64,000 nt of DNA, from positions 2,491,828 through 2,555,827 of the forward strand of contig CM035161.1 in the NCBI GenBank assembly GCA_020205615.1, in the 5' to 3' direction. This document shows positions 57,707 through 64,000 of the stretch, piece after piece; position 1 is the first letter of the stretch, and every line of letters begins with the position of its first letter. Origin of the DNA: Panax quinquefolius. Lineage: Eukaryota; Streptophyta; Magnoliopsida; Apiales; Araliaceae. The notes beneath the pieces were generated by a model. It searched no databases and was not told the DNA's origin. It saw nothing but the letters and a program-made list of their open reading frames with translations. Made by a program: the position numbers and the translations under genes.

Positions 57707-59197
57707 TCCTTGAAGGAAAGTGATGATATTGTTGCTACTGTTAGTGAAATCAATGCTATTCAAGAAAAAGTAACCGGTTGGTGGTATGACACATGTGCAA
57801 CAGTCTATGTGTGTTATGATAAATCTCTTTTTAAGTCCTATAAGCATATTGATGATGGGCAAGAAATTCAAATGAAAAATGAAAAGAGGTCTAAAGTAAT
57901 AGGCAAAGGAAATGTGGAAGTTGTCTTCACTTCAGGCAAGAAAGTGACTCTCACCAATGTTCTCCATGTTCCAGATATGAATAGAAATCTTGTTAGTGGG
58001 GATCTTTTGGGCAAACCGGGTATTAAATTTGTATTCGAATCGGGAAAGTTAATCTTGTCCCTAAATGATAATTTTGTTGAAAAAGGCTATTCCAGTAATG
58101 GAGTGGTCAAACTCTCAATTGTATCTAATGATTCTATTAATAATAAGAATAATGATTCTGTTTATATGGTTGACTCAATTTCTTTATGGCATAATAGACT
58201 TGCACATGTAGGTTTAAATACTATGAAAAGAATAGTTAAAAATAGTTTGATATCTTGCAATGTAAATGACTTTAAGAAATGTGAGTTATGTGTTAAATTC
58301 AAGATGATAAAGAAGCCATTTAAAAGTATTGAAAGAAACACTAGTTTATTAGAATTAGTATATTCTGACATTTGTGAATTAAATAGCATGTTAACTAGAA
58401 GTGGCAATAGGTATTTTATAACATTTATTGATGATAGTTCTAGATATACTTATGTATATTTGCTAAAACATAAAAATGATGCATTTAGTGTGTTTAAGAA
58501 CTATAAAGCAGAAGTTGAGAATCAGTTAGGAAATAAAATTAAAATACTTAGAAGTGATAGAGAAGGTGAATACTTTCCTAATGAATTTAATGCATTTTGT
58601 GAAGAAAATGACATAATTAATGAATGTGTTACTCCACAAACACCAGAACAAAATGGATTAGCCGAAAGACGTAATAGAACTTATTTGAAAATGGTTAATG
58701 TTATGTTATTGCATGATGAATTACCTTTTAATTTGTGGGGTGAAACTTTACTTTCTTCTTGTCATATACTGAATAGGATTCCTATGAAAAGATATCATAT
58801 ATCTCCATATGAGTTATGGAAGGGATGAAAACCTAACATTGGATATTTTAAAGAGTGGGGATGTCTTGCATATTGCAAAAATAATGATCCAAAGAGGACC
58901 AAGTTAGGGCTTAGAGGGATCAAATATGCTTTTGTAGGCTATGCATCGCATAGTAAAGCATACCGGCTCTTAAATTTGGAGTCAAATGTCATTATTGAAT
59001 CCAGAGATGTTGAATTCTTTGAACAATTATTAACTAAAGGTAATAGGTTTCAAAACCCACCTAGTGGTGAAGCACTAGAAGAACCATCTCAAGTGATTGT
59101 TGAGCAACCTAGTTCACAAATGATTGGTCAACAATCAAATGAACAAAGGAAAAGTAAAAGGGTACGATCGAAAAGCAAAATCTTTAGGACCGAATGA
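57707..59197 (+). pseudogene. copia F protease and integrase
   Basis: Protease starts near WWYDTCATVYVCYDKSLF; the usual catalytic triplet Asp-Ser-Gly is Asp-Thr-Cys here, so it was probably inactive. Integrase follows: an H-H-C-C zinc region (LWHNRLAHVG, then CELCVKFK). The core has Asp in VYSDICEL, Asp in LRSDREGEYF and Glu in QNGLAERRNRT, a complete D-D-E. The longest open stretch is 57710-58828. A TGA at 58826 breaks the frame after SPYELWKG. The sequence continues with WGCLAYCKNNDPKRTKLG and GIKYAFVGYA, and a further TGA is at 59195. Confidence 0.88.
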
Positions 59198-60839
59198 GAT
59201 CGACTAGCTCTCAACGTATTTCTTTTTACCTTGTAGAAGATAATAGAGATGAAGTTGTGAGAACGATCCCTATAGTTCTTCAAGTGGAAGATGACCCAAA
59301 GACGTTTAAACAGGCTATGGCTTCTAGAGACGCATTTTTTTGGAAGGATGCTAGTAGAGATGAAATGGATTCTTTAATGTCAAACCACATTTGGGAGCTT
59401 GTTAATTTGCCTTCTGGTTTTAAATCTATTAGCTGTAAGTGGGTGTTTCGTAGAAAGCATCATATCGATGGTACTTTGCACACCTACAAGGCTAGGTTAA
59501 TGGCCAAAGGCTTTCGACAAAAATAAGGTATTGACTGTTTTGACACATATGTACCAGTAACAAGAATAACTTCAGTCCGAATAATATTTGCATTAGCTTC
59601 AATTTATAACTTATATGTTCATCAAATGGATGTCAAAACGACATTTCTTAATGGAGATCTCGATGAGGAGGTGTATATAGAACAACCAGAAGGGTTTGTC
59701 CTACTAGAAAATGAACATAAACTTTACAAATTAGTCAAGTCTTTATATGGTTTAAAACAAGCACCTAAACAATGGCATAAGAAATTTGATAAAACTGTTT
59801 TATCATATGGTTTTAAACATAATGTAGCTGATAAATGTGTTTATATCAGAACTTGTGATAATAATGTGGTGTTAATTTGCTTGTATGTTGATGACATGTT
59901 GATTGTAAGCAATCACATGGAAGGAGTTACATAAACGAAGAGGTTTCTATCTTTTACATTTAAGATGAAGGATCTTGGACAAGTGGATACAATCCTTGGT
60001 ATCAAGGTAAAAAGAAATAATGGGGGATATGTATTTAGTCAATCTCATTACATTGAGAAAGTGCTGAAAAAATTCAGTCACTTGAAATTTAAAGAAGTAA
60101 GTAATCCTTTTGATCTAAGTATCAAGTTAATCAAGAATGATGGAAGAGTAATAGCTCAATTAGAGGTCGCTAGTGCTATTAGAAGTCTTATGTATGCAAC
60201 GCAATGTACAAAAATCGGATATAGCATTTACGGTTAGTAAACTCAGTAGATTTACCAGTAACCCAAGTATTAAGCATTGGAAGGCCATTGGGAGAGTTCT
60301 TGGATACCTTACGAGAACTAAAGATTTAGGCCTACAATACTCAAAGTTTCCTGGTATATTAGAAGGATATACTGACGCTAGTTGGATATCAAGTTTGAGA
60401 GAAAGTCAATCCAATGCAGGTTGGGTGTTTACCTTAGGAGAAGGTGCAATTTCTTGGAAATCCAAGAAACAAACTTGTATAACACACTCAACTATATATG
60501 GAGTTAGAATTTGTTGCTTTAACAGAAACTGGAAAAGAAGCTGAGTGGCTGAGGGATTTTCTTATAGAAATTTCGTTGACTTCTAAGAATATAAGTTCAG
60601 TCTCAATTCTTTGTGATAGTCAAGCCACTTTGGCTCGAGCATATAGTGAGACATATAATAGAAAGTCAAGACATATTAGTCTTCGACATGATTATGTGAG
60701 GAAATTAATCGGGATTATTTCGCTCACATATGTAAGATCTAGTGGAAATTTGGCCATTCACCAAACCTCTGTCGAGAGATATGGTGATAAAAATCTCAAA
60801 TTTAATGGGGCTAAAACTCCTAAATTAATTTACCAATAA
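59194..60839 (+). pseudogene. copia F reverse transcriptase and RNase H
   Basis: RT blocks are in order: DPKTFKQAMASRDAFFWKDA, KWVFRRKHHIDG, YKARLMAKGF with a TAA at 59524, HQMDVKTTFLNGDLDEEVYI, KSLYGLKQAPKQWHKKF, and CLYVDDMLIVSN with the catalytic aspartates. A TAA at 59932 and a frameshift near 60195 follow. RNase H reads [22 protein letters not shown], then a frameshift near 60490, then [29 protein letters not shown] and SRHISLRHDYVR. Catalytic residues remain while the frame is broken, as expected of an old copy. Confidence 0.88.
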
Positions 60840-61381
60840 TGGCAACTTTACCTAACACTATGAAATGAGTAATTTTGGGTTCAAAGGGTAACAATTAACA
60901 AGTTATTGAAAAGTGAATGCTCAATACTTAAACTAGTATGGCCACTTGAGATAAAAGTACTGGTTGTCATAGTTGGAGGGTTGAGATTTAATCTCTTAAT
61001 GAAGTTCAGTTAGTGGAACAAGTGTCTAAAATATGGCAAAGACACTGATCGAAAGAACCTCACCTATATGAACTAAGAAGTGGTGCCGCTTCGATTGAGA
61101 TTTGGAGTTTATCTCATAAAAATTTATCATGAATGTTGGATCAACTCATGGCCTTACGAGAGCAGAGCGTGTGATTGTGTGGAATATGAGAATTCTTTGT
61201 GTTTATGTGTGTGATGTCATCGATATTGTCACAGAGAATAATAAGTTCAAAGCTTTCATGTTACTTGGGATTTTGACTTTGTTTTGTGGCATTTACACTA
61301 AGGTAATATTCAAATCGAAAGATATATTACTGTATTCATAAACATAGTTTGAATTTTTGGAGAAATTTTCATATTTGAATA
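60840..61381 (+). other. copia F untranslated region between pol and the 3' LTR
   Basis: About 540 bases separate the RNase H stop from the polypurine tract. The only open frame (61129-61341) resembles no protein I know. Copia elements of several lineages carry a 3' spacer like this. Confidence 0.6.
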
Positions 61382-61391
61382 AGTGGGGGAT
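61382..61391 (+). other. polypurine tract of copia F
   Basis: AAGTGGGGGATT directly precedes TGTTATAAATT of the 3' LTR. The position and G run fit plus-strand priming. Confidence 0.85.
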
Positions 61392-61812
61392 TGTTATAAA
61401 TTATTCAAATAAGAAAATGATATTTCGTATTTAAAAAGTAGTTATTAAAAAGAAGTTATTGGTAGTTATTAGTAGTTATTGATAGTTATTTTCTATTATA
61501 AATATATGAATTTTCATATTATTAAAGGTGCTGATTTTGTTGTTTAAACTATTATTTTCTCTCTAAAATTATAAAATTCTCATTTCTCATATTTCTAGTT
61601 TGAAGTTTTTCATTATTTGCTAAGTACGCAAAACTTCTCAAGGCTTGGCATATCCACTAAGGCTATTTGCATTCATCCTATAGCAATCTCAAGAAGGAAA
61701 TAGAGCAAATATTGCTTTTAGGAAAGCGATTTACGCGTTTCAAGTCATTTTTCTACTTCAAGTTTATTTGTGTTCTTGGTTCTTTGATCCTTATTTTCAT
61801 ATTTTACTAACA
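61392..61812 (+). mobile_element. 3' LTR of copia F
   Basis: It starts TGTTATAAATT and ends TTTTACTAACA, 421 bp, aligned throughout with 55349-55763. The difference in length comes from extra AGTTATTRGTAGTTATT units near the start. TTTTC at 61813-61817 completes the target duplication. Confidence 0.92.
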
Positions 61813-62350
61813 TTTTCAACCAATAATAATAAAGAAAATGGAGAAAAGCAACACAGCATCACACTACTCGCACAGTAAAAAGAAGGCTACGCTAGCAGGC
61901 TCTTTGGCATAACTTCTTCAAGTAGAAGAGCGGGGGGAATGTTTAGGGGTTACAGCATGAATTATTTTTGGAAGGGAAGTTGATTCTTGTACTATGATAT
62001 GATTTTGCCATGCCTATGAGTGCATGGAGCCAACCTATACCCACATTTTATTTTATTTCCTGATCAGTCCTTTAGAAAAATATTTGTACAAAAATCATTC
62101 TAATGTGTGTGCGTATGGCAGACATAAAAGAAAGTCAAATAGGCAAATCTTACTCCACTTTTGCTGAGGAGGGACTACGTACGTAAGCTTAAGCTTCTTC
62201 AGTCACCAATTCTCTGCGACATGCATGATATCAATAAACTTTCCTTTTATGGATTTATACTTTGAGCTGCTACAACAATAAAATTATGGATTCATAAAAC
62301 TTTCCTTTTATGAATTTAAATTATGCATGATATCAATAAAACTCTAATTA

Positions 62351-62421
62351 CTCCGTTTCATTTCATATTCTACTCGTAAACATAGATCACTTCTCTATTT
62401 GTTACTTTCCAATATAGGGAG
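62351..62421. mobile_element. possible short Stowaway-like MITE
   Basis: TA-CTCCGT at the left and AGGGAG-TA at the right form a short imperfect inverted repeat with TA on both sides, as in Stowaway elements. At 71 bp it is very short and the inverted match is about six bases, so chance is possible. Confidence 0.3.
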
Positions 62422-63032
62422 TAGTGATAAAAACAGGATTATCCCATCAAGAATTTAAGATGATAAAATATTATTTTTTTCCAGCAAGGGATAAATTCAA
62501 ACGGTAGTATATTGTGCACCCTAAAGAAATGTAATGGTTTTTAAAAGGATAAATAAATAGGTTTCATGAATTCATGATTTAAGAGTACCTTTGCATGACA
62601 GGATTGTAGGTGAGGGTGAATTATGAGAAGTAAATAAACAACCTTGAGCATATATATGAATGAATGCCATAATAAATTTCGTCCCAAATAATTAACGATA
62701 TAATTTAGGGTATTGATTGCTTTTGTTGCATTACATTGGAATGTAAATCAATACCTTATATATAAAAATCCAAACAACTATTTTAAATTGAGTCAACTCT
62801 TAATTAATTATAAGTTAACTTGGTTAATTTCTCCTCTCTCGCACGAGTTTAGAATCGAGTCAATTTTGTTGGAATTAGTCTGGTCCATCGTTAGATTCTT
62901 TTTCTTCCGTTTCCCTTCTTGCTTAAATTCAATATCTTCATCTCTTTATCTTCTTCAAATCATATGCGGAGGGAGTGGTGTTTCTACCCAAAACAACTTG
63001 TCAACCCCAATTAATCTTCTTTTCTATATTGT

Positions 63033-63240
63033 TGGGAATTAAGTCACGCAAACCACACAAAAATGAAGAGAGAAGAACAACACAAGATTTAATGTGAAAA
63101 ACCCTTAAGAAAAAAATTATCGGTCATAATTCCGAATCTCCACTATATTAATATAATGGGCTTACAATTACTCTCTCAAGTTTTACGCTTTAAAAGTTGA
63201 TGTTCCACAATACTACGATAAAATTTTTTGCACGGACTAA
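63033..63240 (+). mobile_element. possible start of a copia-type LTR
   Basis: TGTTGGGAATTAAGTCACGC followed by ACACAAGATTTAATGTGAAA and AACCCTTAAG resembles the first part of many plant copia LTRs. I find no matching end, polypurine tract or second LTR, so this may be a decayed solo LTR or chance. Confidence 0.3.
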
Positions 63241-63257
63241 AATTAAAAAAACTCTCT

Positions 63258-63664
63258 CATGTTTGTTTGCAATGATTACACTTGGGATTAATTTACGCTT
63301 GGGATTTGACTATTAATCTCAAGTCTTTTTTTTTAAATATACTTGGGACTATTAGTCACCAGATAATAAAATGACTTGAAATGTTGACTATTTAATACCA
63401 TGTCTAACTAGGTATTATAATCTCTATCATTTGAGATTAAAAATTTATAGACAAAATTAACCTTTAACTTTGTTTAAAAAGACCGATGTATCTTATCTTA
63501 TACTCAAACTAATGAAAATATGATATCTTTGTTATTAGTGGTAATGGTATAATAGTCCAAACGATAATTTTTTTATGCAATTCTTTAAATAATCATGGAC
63601 AAAATAAACATAACATATATTATATTAATTTATCCCATAAATAATCTCATAAAAAACAAACATG
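63258..63664. repeat. inverted pair CATGTTTGTTT about 400 bp apart
   Basis: CATGTTTGTTT (63258-63268) and AAACAAACATG (63654-63664) are perfect inverses, and the inside has several CTTGGGATTAAT-like and ATCCCATAA motifs. A MITE is possible, but no target duplication is evident. Confidence 0.3.
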
Positions 63665-64000
63665 TGATTAAAACTATTTAATCTTGATATTATAATTAAT
63701 GAGAATATAGTAAAAGTGATTATAATTCTTACAAATAAACATGATCGAGACAATTTACAAGACATTTGATAAAATGTTTGATCGTAAGTGATGTGTGTTT
63801 GTTTTTATGTTTATAACAAAACAGTTGCGTAACTAATAAAAATTTGAAATATGATCTCATTTTTTAGTAGATATACTACATGTCATTTATGTGAATAGAG
63901 TATTTCATAAATATAATAATAGGTCAATTGTTTTGAAATAATTTCATGTCAATTCATTATTCAAACTAATACGTGTATTGTACGAATTATCAACGAGTGA

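Larger units (their letters stand above)
55349..61812 (+). mobile_element. copia element F: full-length but inactive Ty1/copia retrotransposon
   Basis: Two LTRs (415 and 421 bp) flank gag, protease, integrase, RT and RNase H, in copia order. TTTTC precedes the left LTR and follows the right one, a perfect 5-bp target duplication. The LTRs differ at roughly two dozen places by eye plus a few indels, so the insertion is much older than element A. The coding part has at least five in-frame stops and several frameshifts, and a hAT element splits gag. No Met-type primer site follows the 5' LTR. It lies downstream of alpha-COP in the same orientation. Confidence 0.93.
61818..64000. other. AT-rich spacer with weak repeat candidates
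   Basis: No gene is supported. A frame at 62713-63042 is low-complexity and shares no motif with known proteins. Possible small repeats are listed separately. Otherwise it is unremarkable AT-rich plant DNA. Confidence 0.6.

Noticed and set aside
62713..63042. 109-codon frame in the right spacer
   Set aside because: Low-complexity Leu/Ser/Phe composition, AT-rich DNA, and no motif or start context.

Overview
The window is nuclear DNA of a flowering plant. The one cellular host gene I can support is an intron-containing coatomer alpha subunit (47553-54113), whose protein reads like a eudicot alpha-COP; an asterid is my guess, not proven. About 52 kb of the 64 kb is LTR-retrotransposon sequence, and I see no bacterial, organellar or CRISPR features.

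Region 1-43703 is a nest of Ty3/gypsy elements of one lineage: long LTRs of 2.4-3.0 kb, an initiator-Met-type primer site, gag with two zinc knuckles, PR-RT-RNase H-INT, and a chromodomain-like tail that suggests Tekay/Del (inference). Two LTR types occur. F1 begins TGTAAGACCCC and is about 2.7 kb. F2 usually begins TGTGAGACCC; it has a long subtype F2a and a short subtype F2b of about 2.4 kb. My reading of the layers is as follows. An F2a LTR (E, 274-3019 and 39321-39623) was split by element B, which runs on the minus strand from 3020 to 39320. Element A (+, F1, 7400-17536) sits inside B pol. Element D (+, F2b, 24241-35427) and a solo F2b LTR (36722-39136) sit inside the B 5' LTR. A solo F1 LTR (29815-32523) sits inside D. 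Short target duplications, some imperfect, support most steps. B is itself a chimera that repeats about 0.8 kb of gag-PR around a truncated LTR. To the right of E come a large gag inverted repeat (39868-40475) and scrambled minus-strand F2 pieces (40476-43703).

Region 43704-45614 is the 3' half of a Tork-like Ty1/copia element (G), cut exactly at a gypsy LTR end, so the gypsy cluster probably landed in it. Region 45615-47230 is AT-rich spacer.

Region 47231-54113 is the alpha-COP gene: three coding exons, with a 761-bp hAT-type MITE in intron 2. A +1/-1 indel pair near 53247-53273 creates an apparent stop at codon 931. Region 54114-55343 is its 3' flank. Region 55344-61817 is a complete but dead copia element (F), flanked by TTTTC, with a 1,037-bp non-autonomous hAT element in its gag. 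Region 61818-64000 is AT-rich with only weak repeat candidates.

A caution applies to the whole window. Repeat copies agree almost perfectly in AT-rich stretches but disagree by small indels at CCG, CAG and CTG sites, even between the two LTRs of one element. I suspect systematic base-calling error at methylated cytosines, so many 'frameshifts' in the gypsy genes may not be real.
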